This document shows, piece after piece, positions 5,910-14,304 of a stretch of DNA of 15,971 nt. Each line of letters starts with the position of its first letter. Position 1 is the first letter of the stretch. This DNA is from an uncultured Roseburia sp. (GTDB taxonomy: Bacteria; Bacillota; Clostridia; Lachnospirales; Lachnospiraceae). Position numbers and translations under genes: made by a program. Where the stretch lies: the NCBI GenBank assembly GCA_910577925.1, contig CAJTOI010000039.1, forward strand, positions 1 to 15,971. Direction: 5' to 3'. Under the pieces are notes generated by a model. The model saw nothing but the letters and a program-made list of their open reading frames with translations. It searched no databases and was not told where the DNA came from.

Positions 5910-8900
5910 TTGCGTAAACGGATACAGCAGCTGGCAAGAGGAAAATTCGAATACGACAAACCGCTTCTTTCGTTCCAGGCGGATAAGCTGGAAATTGAAG
6001 TATTGGAAGGAAAAGACTACACGGGTGATTTTATTATCACGAGTGCAAATCGGGTGCCGTTTCGGGGTGTCATGTATGCCTCAAATCCGAGAATGGAATG
6101 TCTGACTCCGCAGTTTGAGGGCGAGGAGGTCCGGATTCGGTATCAATTTCACAGCCGAGGAATGGCAGAGGGGGATGTGGGAAAGGGTGAGTTCTTTCTT
6201 ATTTGTAATCAGGGAGAATACAACCTTTCTTTTGCTGTGTCCGTAACTAAGCTGTACGCGGAGACTTCCGCCGGTAAAATCCGCACGCTGAAAGATTTCG
6301 CGCGCCTCGCGCAGGAGAGCGGGACCGAAGCGTTTCACTTGTTTTTTTCTCCGAATTTCAAGAATATTATCGGCGAAAACGAGACGGGCGCGGGGCTTTT
6401 GTATGAGGGATTAAGCCGCGGAGGCGCAGCTGCACAAAAGGTGGAAGAGTTTCTGCTCGCGATCGGAGCCAAAAAGAAGATTCTGGTTTCCATGGCTGCG
6501 GAGACGGCGGAGCACTGTAACGTGACGGAGACGAGAAAAGAGACGGTGGAGCTGCGGAAGGATTCCTGGGGCTATCTGGAAATCACCGTGCGCTCGGACG
6601 CCGCGTTTCTGATTCCCGGAAAGAAATGTCTGACGGAGGAGGATTTTCTGGGCAGTGTGTGCAGCTATGAGTATTACATCGATGCACAGGCGCTGCATGC
6701 CGGGAAGAATTACGGTGCGCTGTATTTTCGGATGAAGGGCAAAACGCTGCGTCTTGCGGTGACTGCACGGCGGGGTGAGACGCCGCAGGGGACACGGCAG
6801 GCGGCGCGCAGGCAGATTCAGCGGGGGCGCATCCGCCTGATGCAGCTGTATATGGATTACCGGCTTAAAAAGATTGTGACCGGAGTCTGGGCAAACGAGT
6901 CCTCGGAGATACTCGACGGTCTGGCGATGCTTGTTCCGGACGAGCCGCTTTATCCGCTGATGAAAGCGCAGGCGAAGCTCGCAAACAGGCAGCGGCAGGA
7001 TGCGGCCTGGATTATGGAAGATTTTAAGCGGGAGTGCACCGATAAGACAAGCCCGGAGTGGGGCTACTACCGGTATCTGTGCACGCTGGTTGAGCGGGAG
7101 CCGTCCTTTGTGGACCGGGTGACGGACGAGATTGAGGAGATTTTCCGAAAGCATCCCGACAGCTCCCTGCTTTTTTGGATTTTGCTGTTTGTGCGGGAAT
7201 CGTACTGCCGCGACAACGCAAAGCGGCTGCGGGACATTGAGCGCTGGGTGAGGCGCGGAAACAAAAGCCCGTATCTGTATCTGGAGGCCTATTACCTGAT
7301 CTGGCAGGACCCTTACCTTTTGACGCGTCTCGGGAAATTCGAGACGGCGGTGCTTGTCTGGGCGGCAAAACAGGAGGCGATCACGGGGGATGTGGCGCAG
7401 CAGGTGATGTATGCGGCGGCGGAACAGCGGGAGTTTTCCCCTTTGGTGTACCGGATTTTGGAGCAGTGCTACCGGGCCGCGCCGAAAGAGGAGATGCTTG
7501 CCGTAGTCTGCGGCTATCTGATCAAGGGCGGATGTTTCGAGAAGAAGTACCACGGCTGGTATGCGGCGGGAATCGAGAGTGAAATCCGCATTACCGGTTT
7601 GTATGAGGCATATCTGTCATCGATGGACGAGCGGCAGGTGGGAAGTGTTCCGAGGCTGATACAGATGTATTTTCAGTACAACAGCGCGCTCTCATGGGAG
7701 CAGCGGGCGGTGCTGTTTGTCAATATCATCGCGGGGAAGGAGCGGCAGCCGGAAGTGTATCAGAAATACCGGCGGATGATGGAGCAGTTTGCGATGGAGC
7801 AGCTGGAGGCGGGCCATATCAGCGACAATCTTGCGGTGATATATGACGAGATGCTGCGGTTTGGGATTTTAAACGAAGAGCTGGCGCACTGCCTTGCCGG
7901 GGTGCTGTTCACGCATAAGCTGGTCTGTGCGGAGCCGAAGGCGTCCCGGGCCGTGATTTACGAAAAGGCGCTCGCAAAGCCGAAGGCGGTGCCGATTGTC
8001 GGCGGAGCGGCCTATTTTTCCGTGTACACAAAGGATTACCGCGTGATTCTTGAGGACAGCCTCGGACATGCGTTTTGCGTGAGCGCGGACTGCCATGAGG
8101 AGGCGATGATGAATCCGGCCGCTTATATCGCGCAGTGTATGGCGCTTGCGCCGGGAGAATGGCGGTACCTTCTTTGGTATTTCGGAGCCAGAGAGAACCT
8201 GTCCGATTTTACGGAGCAGGAGGAGGGATGGCTGCGGGAGCTGCTTGGCGCACCCGAGATCGGGGAGGCTTACCGCGCCGCGCTGGTTTCCGGCGCGCTG
8301 GAATATTACCGGAGCAGGGAGGAGAAGCTGTTGTGCGAGGATACGGCGCTTGCGCCTTATATGACGCCGTGCGGTGCGAATCGCTTGCCGGCCGCGGTGC
8401 GCCGGCGCATGACGGAATTTCTGACGGGGGCGCATCTGTACGCGGAGGCTTACGCGCTGGTGCAGGCGTTCGGCTATGACTGTCTGGACGGCGCGGCCCG
8501 GGCGGCGCTGTGCAGCTATGCGGTCACGGACTTTGATTTTGAGGAGGACGATTTTCTCCTCGGGTTTGCCGAGAGTACGTTTTTGCTGGGGAAATACAAT
8601 GATGTGGTGCTGATTTATCTCTGCAAGTATCTGGACAGCGCCACGAAGGTGATGGCGCAGGTCTGGAAGGCGGCGGGGGAGTTCGGCATAGACACTTACG
8701 ATCTCGAGGAGCGCATTCTCACTCAGATGCTGTACACGACGGAGTATACGCCCCACACGGAGCAGATATATGAGAGCTATTGTGCGGGGGGCGGCCGGGA
8801 GCAGGTCTGCATGGCGTATCTGTCGTATTTTGCACATGCCTATCTCACGGGGGATGCGGTGGTCCCGCTCCATGTGTTTTTACAGCTGCAGGTGAGATAT

Positions 8901-9464
8901 CTCGCGGGAGAAGAGCTGAATGAGGCCTGCAGACTGGGCCTGCTCAAGCACCTGGCTTTCCGGGAAAAGCCAGGGGAGCGGGAACGGCGCATTGCGGACG
9001 GGCTTCTCGCCGAATACCTCGGGAAAAACATGTATTTTTCGTTTTACCGGAGATTTGAGCGGAGCCTTCTGATAAAATACCATCTGTACGATAAGTATTT
9101 TATGGAGTTTCACGGAAAGCCGGGCGCGCACATGATGATCTGTTTTCGTGTGGGGGAGACGGAATGGCGGACGGAAGAGCTGACGGAAATGTATGACGGT
9201 ATCTATGTGCGGGAGTTTCTTCTGTTTTTCGGCGAGGAGGTGCAGTATTATATCAGGGAGGACGGCGGCGCTTCGGATGCGGTGGCGCAGAGCGGGTGTA
9301 TTGCGGGCAGCGATGTTTTGTCCGGGGACTTTCCGGGGCGCTATGCGGCGCTCAATGAGATACAGACACAGCTGACGCTCGGAGACGCGAAGCGGTTTGC
9401 GGAGGGCATGAAGCATTATTATAAAATGCAGAGCGTCGCGGAGGACGTGTTTGGGCTGCTGTGA
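5910..9464 (+). CDS. Large Ig-like plus helical-solenoid protein (DUF5717-like)
   Basis: This 1184-residue protein has no signal peptide or membrane span and is presumably cytoplasmic. Residues about 20-113 look like a beta-sandwich, Ig-like domain (LEIEVLEGKDYTGDF, then GEFFLICNQGEYNLSFAVSV). A second beta-rich block covers about 190-290. From about 290 to 1050 the sequence is nearly all amphipathic helix pairs, consistent with a TPR-like solenoid. The last 120 residues contain another beta segment (MMICFRVGETEWRTEELTEM). From memory it resembles Lachnospiraceae proteins carrying Pfam DUF5717, which I could not check. The start is TTG, with a modest AGGTG site; no closer ATG keeps the Ig-like domain. 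It is first in a four-gene operon with an Hsp70-like, a TPR-like and a coiled-coil membrane protein, which suggests a scaffold role. Function unknown. Confidence 0.85.
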   Translation: MRKRIQQLARGKFEYDKPLLSFQADKLEIEVLEGKDYTGDFIITSANRVPFRGVMYASNPRMECLTPQFEGEEVRIRYQFHSRGMAEGDVGKGEFFLICNQGEYNLSFAVSVTKLYAETSAGKIRTLKDFARLAQESGTEAFHLFFSPNFKNIIGENETGAGLLYEGLSRGGAAAQKVEEFLLAIGAKKKILVSMAAETAEHCNVTETRKETVELRKDSWGYLEITVRSDAAFLIPGKKCLTEEDFLGSVCSYEYYIDAQALHAGKNYGALYFRMKGKTLRLAVTARRGETPQGTRQAARRQIQRGRIRLMQLYMDYRLKKIVTGVWANESSEILDGLAMLVPDEPLYPLMKAQAKLANRQRQDAAWIMEDFKRECTDKTSPEWGYYRYLCTLVEREPSFVDRVTDEIEEIFRKHPDSSLLFWILLFVRESYCRDNAKRLRDIERWVRRGNKSPYLYLEAYYLIWQDPYLLTRLGKFETAVLVWAAKQEAITGDVAQQVMYAAAEQREFSPLVYRILEQCYRAAPKEEMLAVVCGYLIKGGCFEKKYHGWYAAGIESEIRITGLYEAYLSSMDERQVGSVPRLIQMYFQYNSALSWEQRAVLFVNIIAGKERQPEVYQKYRRMMEQFAMEQLEAGHISDNLAVIYDEMLRFGILNEELAHCLAGVLFTHKLVCAEPKASRAVIYEKALAKPKAVPIVGGAAYFSVYTKDYRVILEDSLGHAFCVSADCHEEAMMNPAAYIAQCMALAPGEWRYLLWYFGARENLSDFTEQEEGWLRELLGAPEIGEAYRAALVSGALEYYRSREEKLLCEDTALAPYMTPCGANRLPAAVRRRMTEFLTGAHLYAEAYALVQAFGYDCLDGAARAALCSYAVTDFDFEEDDFLLGFAESTFLLGKYNDVVLIYLCKYLDSATKVMAQVWKAAGEFGIDTYDLEERILTQMLYTTEYTPHTEQIYESYCAGGGREQVCMAYLSYFAHAYLTGDAVVPLHVFLQLQVRYLAGEELNEACRLGLLKHLAFREKPGERERRIADGLLAEYLGKNMYFSFYRRFERSLLIKYHLYDKYFMEFHGKPGAHMMICFRVGETEWRTEELTEMYDGIYVREFLLFFGEEVQYYIREDGGASDAVAQSGCIAGSDVLSGDFPGRYAALNEIQTQLTLGDAKRFAEGMKHYYKMQSVAEDVFGLL

Positions 9465-9487
9465 GACACCCGGGCCAAGAGAAAGAA

Positions 9488-10723
9488 ATGGGAAGTATGG
9501 AACAATTTTTTTACGTCGGCATAGATCTGGATGACGAGAATGCCGTGATCAGCTGTTACGAACAGAATAAAAAAGAGCCGGAGACGTTTGGCATGGTTGC
9601 GGGCAGCGAGGTGTATCAGATTCCGACGGTGGTGACAAAGAAAAAGGGGATCGGACAGTGGTATATCGGAGACGAGGCGCGCAGAGCGGCCCGGGCGCAG
9701 GGGGGAGGCAGCGTGGGCGCCCTGCTCTCTCTGGCGGCCGCAGAGAAGGCCGTGGTTGTGGACGGAGAGCAGTATCAGGGCGAGGAGCTGCTCGAGCTGT
9801 TTCTTCGGAAACTTCTGCGCCTGGCGGGAGGACTCGGACGGGAAAAGACGCCCGATGCCCTCGCAATCTGTGTGGAAGCGCTTGACCGCACGCTTGCAAA
9901 TCTCTTTATGAATCTGGGCCAGAAGCTCGGGATTCCGGCAAAACAGCTGCTTTTGCTCAACCGCAGGGAATGTTTTTATTACTTTGTATACCATCAGAAC
10001 AAAGAACTGTGGCTCCACGACGTAATGCTTTACGATTACCGCGGTACAAGGATGCTGTGCGAGCGGATCTCCCGCAACCGCAGAACCGTGCCGCAGATGA
10101 TCACGATTTCCGGAGAGAGCCGGGAGATTTGCGGAGCGGATCCGGACGCCGCATTCCTTCGGGCGGCGGAGGAGACAATGAAAGGGCATATTGTCTCTGC
10201 GGTATACCTTGTGGGGGACGGATTTGACGGAGGATGGATGAAGCGGTCGGCGGCCTTTTGCTGCAGAGGCCGCAGGGCCTTTGTCGGAAAAAATCTCTAC
10301 TCGAAAGGGGCCTGCTATGCGGCGGCCGTGCAGAAAGGCAGAGAACCCTGGAATTACGTGTATCTGGGCGACAATGAAATGAAGCTCAACGTGAGCCTGA
10401 AAGTGCAGAACAAAAGAAAAGAAGAGTTTTACAGTCTGCTGACGGCCGGGGAAAACTGGTATGAGGCAGCCGGGGAGTGCGAGGTGATACTTGCGGGGAC
10501 GCCGGAGATTAATTTCTGGCTGCAGCTGCCCGGGAGCAGAGAGGCGAAGGTCGAGAAGCTGCGGCTGTCGGATTTGCCGAAGCGTCCGGATAAGACGACG
10601 AGGCTCCGCATTACGGCAAAGCCGCTTTCGGACTGCACGGTGCAGATCCGTATCAAAGATCTCGGATTCGGCGAGCTGTTTGCAGGCTCGGGCAAAGTGT
10701 GGGAATATAAAATGTCTCTGTAG
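9488..10723 (+). CDS. Hsp70/actin-fold protein with degenerate ATPase motifs
   Basis: This 411-residue protein follows the Hsp70 plan. Residues 10-20 (VGIDLDDENAV) match phosphate loop 1 (IGIDLGTTNS). VYQIPTVV (42-49) followed by YIGDEARRAA (59-68) parallels TPSVV...VGEEAKR. LYDYRGTRM (181-189) stands at the phosphate-2 DLGGGT site. VYLVGDGFDGGWM (239-251) followed by GKNLYSKGACYAAAVQ (267-282) parallels the adenosine motif and the NPDEAVAxGAA stretch. The C-terminal 120 residues are beta-rich, like the Hsp70 substrate-binding part. Thr/Gly residues in both phosphate loops are lost, so ATP hydrolysis may be weak or absent. ATG 9488 was chosen. ATG 9497 is equally possible, and GTG 9461, overlapping the upstream stop, cannot be excluded. 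The gap to the upstream gene is 23 nt. A client or partner role within the operon is inferred. Confidence 0.75.
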   Translation: MGSMEQFFYVGIDLDDENAVISCYEQNKKEPETFGMVAGSEVYQIPTVVTKKKGIGQWYIGDEARRAARAQGGGSVGALLSLAAAEKAVVVDGEQYQGEELLELFLRKLLRLAGGLGREKTPDALAICVEALDRTLANLFMNLGQKLGIPAKQLLLLNRRECFYYFVYHQNKELWLHDVMLYDYRGTRMLCERISRNRRTVPQMITISGESREICGADPDAAFLRAAEETMKGHIVSAVYLVGDGFDGGWMKRSAAFCCRGRRAFVGKNLYSKGACYAAAVQKGREPWNYVYLGDNEMKLNVSLKVQNKRKEEFYSLLTAGENWYEAAGECEVILAGTPEINFWLQLPGSREAKVEKLRLSDLPKRPDKTTRLRITAKPLSDCTVQIRIKDLGFGELFAGSGKVWEYKMSL

Positions 10724-10739
10724 GGAGAGGGGGATTTCG

Positions 10740-11546
10740 ATGGGAGAATTACTTTTGTGCAGCCGGATGCCGGCGGCGCTCCCGTATTTTATCGACAGCG
10801 CGTCACTGCATGTGTATTCGCTGGAGGAATTGAGCTATTATATCGGGACGAACCTTTATCTTCTGGAGGAGGACTTTATGAGCGAAGAACTCTGCGCCTG
10901 GATTGAGCGGGAGCTGCATGCCCGGGAATTGGCCGCGCGGCTTCGAAAGATATACCGGGAAAACGGGACGCTGTCGGAGTTTGCGGGCTGCATCCTCGAG
11001 GAGTCGGGATATCACGGGAGAAAGGAAGCGGAGCGGATGATCGGTGTCCTGCGGGATATGGAGCAGAAATCCGAGTGTGAATGCCGAAAGCTGCGGGCCG
11101 ACCGCTGCCTCGAAAACAGACGTTATGTTCGCGCCGTCTATGAGTACAGGCGGCTTCTCGACGAGAGCGGGGATGAGGATGCGGCACTGCTCGGGAATAT
11201 CTGGCACAATCTGGGAACTGCCTGCGCGCGGCTGTTTTTGTTTGAGGAGGCGGCAGCGTGCTATACGGAGGCATATGAGAAGAATCGGGATCCGGAATCG
11301 CTGCGGGAGTGTCTTTTGGCATACTGCTGTATGCAAGATGAAGTACGATTCGGGCAGACCGCGGATGCGGCCGGCCTGACCGCAGAGGAGCGCCGGGCGG
11401 TCCGAGAAACGTTTGACCGGGCCGGGCGGTCGGAAGCGATTGCGGAGTTTGAGGCGCAGGCGGATACGTGGACGCAGCCGGGCGGGAAGTCCGCCGAACT
11501 TTTGGAGGAGTGGAAGGCTGCGTATCGAAAGAATTGCAGGATATAG
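10740..11546 (+). CDS. TPR-like helical protein
   Basis: This soluble 268-residue protein starts at an ATG behind GGGAGAGGGGG, 16 nt after the Hsp70-like gene. Two tetratricopeptide-like helix pairs are visible: ADRCLENRRYVRAVYEYRRL (120-139) and NIWHNLGTACARLF followed by EEAAACYTEAYEKN (153-182). The latter has the classic TPR spacing W...LG..A and A...Y..A. The N-terminal 110 residues are helical and charged, without a recognised domain. TPR proteins bind other proteins and often act as Hsp70 co-chaperones, so its place directly after an Hsp70-like gene suggests that it docks onto that protein or the solenoid protein (inference). No enzyme motif was seen. Confidence 0.8.
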   Translation: MGELLLCSRMPAALPYFIDSASLHVYSLEELSYYIGTNLYLLEEDFMSEELCAWIERELHARELAARLRKIYRENGTLSEFAGCILEESGYHGRKEAERMIGVLRDMEQKSECECRKLRADRCLENRRYVRAVYEYRRLLDESGDEDAALLGNIWHNLGTACARLFLFEEAAACYTEAYEKNRDPESLRECLLAYCCMQDEVRFGQTADAAGLTAEERRAVRETFDRAGRSEAIAEFEAQADTWTQPGGKSAELLEEWKAAYRKNCRI

Positions 11547-11596
11547 GTGCTCAGACGCGGGTGAGGGACCGCAGAGCAACAGCATGGAGGAGACAT

Positions 11597-12769
11597 ATGT
11601 TTTTCGGGAAATGGAGAAAGAAAGAAAAAAGCTTCGAAAAAAAGCTCGGGGATTTGGAGACAACCGTCTTGTCAGAGCGCGATTATAAGGATTCCACGAA
11701 GATAGAGCAGTATGTCGTGGAGCGGTTGGAGCAGATGATTGAGCTTACGCAGGAGATCGAGGAGGAGAAGTCCGAGTACCGCATGGTGACTTCCTACCTG
11801 GGCGATATTCAGATGATGGAGGAGATGCCGGGGGAGGAGCGGGCAAAAATCGCGGAGGTCGCGCAGAATGTCGTGCAGCTGAATGCGGCGCGCACGGAAT
11901 TTTTAAATTCCGCGAAAAAGCTTTCGGATGCGCAGTTTGCGCTTTTGGAATCGGAGGAGCAGAATGTGCCGGACGCGATAAAACGTCTGGAGGGAAATGA
12001 GCAGTACCGGGATGTCGTAGAGCGCGACATGAAGTATCTGGAGCGGGAGAAGTCCGAGTGGGTGCTGCACAAGGAATATCTGACGGAGCAGCGCGTGAGA
12101 CTGCGGAATCTTTTGTATATCTGGGTAGGGCTGTCTGTGACCGCGGCGGTTGTTATGGGAATCCTGCAGCTTATGACGGAGATCGACATGTATTACGGCT
12201 GGATTGCGCTTGTGTTCGGCGCAGCGATCGCGATTGCGCTTACTTACTGGAAGATTCAGGATGACGGAGCGGAGATAGCCGTTGCGGAGCGCAGCAGGAA
12301 CCGCGCGGTCGTGCTGCTCAACAAAGTAAAAATCAAGTATGTCAATATCGCAAACGCCGTGGATTACGCTTATGAGAGATACCATGTCACAAGCGCAAAA
12401 GAGCTGAATCAGCAGTGGGAATATTACCTTGAGGCGGTGAAGGAGCGGGAGAAATACCAGCGCACGAATGAGGATTTGGATTATTTTAACGGGAGGCTGG
12501 TGCGGCTTCTGCGGCAGTATCAGTTTTATGACGCCCAGGTGTGGGTGAAGCAGGCGCTTGCTCTGGTGGACCCGAAGGAGATGGTAGAGGTGAAGCATGG
12601 CCTGATTACGCGCAGACAGAAGCTGCGCGCGCGGATAGAGGCCAATATGGAGGCGGTGCGGGGGCAGCGCACGGAGGCAGAGCAGCTGCTGGACAAGGTC
12701 GGCAGTATGCGGCCTCAGGTAGAGCAGATTCTTGAGACCATCGACAAACTCGAGAATACGGCATCGTGA
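11597..12769 (+). CDS. Coiled-coil protein with two central membrane segments
   Basis: This 390-residue protein starts at an ATG six bases after GGAGG, 50 nt past the TPR gene. Residues 1-170 are highly charged with heptad-like patterns (KIEQYVVERLEQMIELTQEI and after), consistent with coiled coil. Two hydrophobic spans follow, LLYIWVGLSVTAAVVMGILQ (172-191) and YGWIALVFGAAIAIALTYW (200-218), joined by a turn of about eight residues. Residues 225-390 are again charged and helical. The short hairpin implies that both long arms lie on the same side, most likely the cytoplasm since there is no signal peptide. It is the only membrane protein in the four-gene operon and is therefore a plausible anchor for it. 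Family not recognised. Confidence 0.8.
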   Translation: MFFGKWRKKEKSFEKKLGDLETTVLSERDYKDSTKIEQYVVERLEQMIELTQEIEEEKSEYRMVTSYLGDIQMMEEMPGEERAKIAEVAQNVVQLNAARTEFLNSAKKLSDAQFALLESEEQNVPDAIKRLEGNEQYRDVVERDMKYLEREKSEWVLHKEYLTEQRVRLRNLLYIWVGLSVTAAVVMGILQLMTEIDMYYGWIALVFGAAIAIALTYWKIQDDGAEIAVAERSRNRAVVLLNKVKIKYVNIANAVDYAYERYHVTSAKELNQQWEYYLEAVKEREKYQRTNEDLDYFNGRLVRLLRQYQFYDAQVWVKQALALVDPKEMVEVKHGLITRRQKLRARIEANMEAVRGQRTEAEQLLDKVGSMRPQVEQILETIDKLENTAS

Positions 12770-12807
12770 GTATCGCTTAAAATGGGGGATACGGAAGAGG
12801 AGGTATC

Positions 12808-14184
12808 ATGAACATACAGATTGAGACACCCTGCGGCAGAATACAGGGAACGAAAAGCACGGATGCGGATGTGATTTCTTTCCGCGGCATTCGCTATGCC
12901 AAGGCGGGACGGTGGGAGTATCCGAAGACAGTCGAGCGCTGGGACGGCATTTACAATGCGGCGGAGTACGGCGCGTGCTGTTATCAGCCGAGAGCGTTTT
13001 ATAACGAGGAGGACGTGCCGGAAAAAGCATTCTATTACAATGAATTCCGCAGAGGAGCGCACTACACGTATGACGAGGACTGTCTGTTTTTAAATGTCTG
13101 GGCGCCGAAGGACGCCGGGCCGAAAAGCCGTCTGCCCGTTTTGTTTTACATACACGGCGGAGGGTTTACCGGGGGCTGCGGGCACGAGAAGCATTTTGAC
13201 GGACCGGTCTGGCCGACGCAGGGGGTAGTTGCCGTGACGGTGAATTACCGTCTCGGACCGCTGGGGTTTCTCTGCCTGCCGGAGCTTGAAAAGGAGGCGG
13301 GACACACCGGAAATTACGGGCTGTTTGACCAGATGGCCGCCCTGCGGTGGGTGAAGAGAAATATCGCGGCGTTCGGCGGAGACCCGGACAATGTGACGGT
13401 CATGGGACAGAGCGCGGGGGCGATGAGCGTGCAGCTTCTTTGTGTCAGTCCGCTGACCGACAATCTGTTCGCAAAGGCGGTCATGAGCAGCGGGGGCGGC
13501 GTCAGTAAAATGTTTGATCCGGCATCCCGGGCCGAGAAGCAGTACCCGTTCTGGCAGAAGGTGATGGAGCGCTCCGGCTGTGAAACGCTGGCAGAGTTCC
13601 GCCTGCTTGCACCGGAAAAACTGTTTGCGGCATGGCAGGAGGAGAAGAAAGGGCTGCCCCAGACGGCGCAGCTTATGGGGCCGTGTCTTGACGGCGTGCT
13701 GCTTGCGGAATGTGCTCTGGAAGCCGCAAAGAACGGGAGACAGAAGGATATTCCCTATATGGCGGGTACGACGAGCCATGACATTATGCCGCCGTTTCTC
13801 TTTAAAATGGCAAAGGACTGGTGCCGGATGCAGGCCGATTCGGGAAAGCAGAACAGCTACGCATGGTTTTTTGACCGGATGCTTCCGGGGGACGAAAACG
13901 GCGCATGGCACAGCAGTGATCTGTGGTACTGGTTCGGAACGCTGAAAAACTGCTGGCGTCCGATGGAAGAGAAGGACTATGAGCTGAGCCGCCAGATGAG
14001 CCGCTATCTGACAAATTTTGCCCGGACGGGGAATCCGAACGGGGAAGGGCTGACGGAGTGGCTGCCTGCGGGAAAAGGTCAGAATAAAGTGCTGCGGTTG
14101 GGTGAGAAGGAGACGCACATGGGCGGCGTCAATATGGCAAAGCTGAATTATACGATGCTGACAAACAAGGCAGTGGGAGAATAA
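12808..14184 (+). CDS. Type-B carboxylesterase (para-nitrobenzyl esterase family)
   Basis: This 458-residue alpha/beta hydrolase hydrolyses carboxylic esters; the natural substrate is unknown. It shows the oxyanion-hole motif HGGGF (116-120), the DEDCLFLNVW motif (89-98), the nucleophile elbow GQSAGA with Ser202 (the family usually has GESAGA) and a catalytic His in AWHSSDL (His368). The third triad acid normally lies in a GTxxDE-like segment. Here the region reads GTTSHDIMP (320-328), so Asp325 is the likely acid. No signal peptide, so probably intracellular. The ATG follows AGAGGAGG. It lies 38 nt after the coiled-coil gene without a visible promoter or terminator, so it is probably read through from that operon, though a functional link is not evident. 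Confidence 0.92.
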   Translation: MNIQIETPCGRIQGTKSTDADVISFRGIRYAKAGRWEYPKTVERWDGIYNAAEYGACCYQPRAFYNEEDVPEKAFYYNEFRRGAHYTYDEDCLFLNVWAPKDAGPKSRLPVLFYIHGGGFTGGCGHEKHFDGPVWPTQGVVAVTVNYRLGPLGFLCLPELEKEAGHTGNYGLFDQMAALRWVKRNIAAFGGDPDNVTVMGQSAGAMSVQLLCVSPLTDNLFAKAVMSSGGGVSKMFDPASRAEKQYPFWQKVMERSGCETLAEFRLLAPEKLFAAWQEEKKGLPQTAQLMGPCLDGVLLAECALEAAKNGRQKDIPYMAGTTSHDIMPPFLFKMAKDWCRMQADSGKQNSYAWFFDRMLPGDENGAWHSSDLWYWFGTLKNCWRPMEEKDYELSRQMSRYLTNFARTGNPNGEGLTEWLPAGKGQNKVLRLGEKETHMGGVNMAKLNYTMLTNKAVGE

Positions 14185-14249
14185 GAAAGGGGGTGTCGCA
14201 AAAGCATCAAATCAGATGATTGAGCGATGCCTCCGCTCTATATATACAA

Positions 14250-14296
14250 AAAAGACCCGGCAGACGCAGAGTATCTGTGAATCTGCCGGGTCTTTT
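14250..14296. terminator. Bidirectional intrinsic terminator
   Basis: Perfect 15-bp arms, AAAAGACCCGGCAGA (14250-14264) and TCTGCCGGGTCTTTT (14282-14296), enclose a 17-nt loop. Four T residues end the stem on the plus strand and six on the minus strand. It closes the plus-strand operon ending with the esterase and the convergent cotJC-like gene. Confidence 0.9.
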
Positions 14297-14304
14297 GCGG
14301 TTGT

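Noticed and set aside
6411..8873. Long open frames on the minus strand opposite the solenoid gene (6411-7553 and 7869-8873)
   Set aside because: They are rich in Arg, Pro, His and Leu as expected from the antisense of GC-rich coding DNA, show no domain motif, and lie wholly inside a strong plus-strand gene.
9461..9487. GTG at 9461 as start of the Hsp70-like gene, overlapping the upstream stop
   Set aside because: The nearest GGAGG is about 16 bases upstream, and the extra residues do not extend the Hsp70 pattern. ATG at 9488 or 9497 fits better, though the GTG is not excluded.
9488..12769. Whether the Hsp70-like/TPR/coiled-coil set is a Wadjet (JetABCD) or other known defence system
   Set aside because: There is no SMC-like ATPase, kleisin-like pair or Toprim nuclease, and the coiled-coil protein has two membrane spans and no Walker motifs.
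13090..14118. Minus-strand open frame of 342 codons opposite the esterase
   Set aside because: It is antisense to a gene with clear catalytic motifs, and its composition is that of a shadow frame.
14188..14226. Short inverted repeat after the esterase (GCATC..AATCA / TGATT..GATGC)
   Set aside because: The stem is weak and lacks a T-run, and the real terminator is the 15-bp hairpin at 14250-14296.
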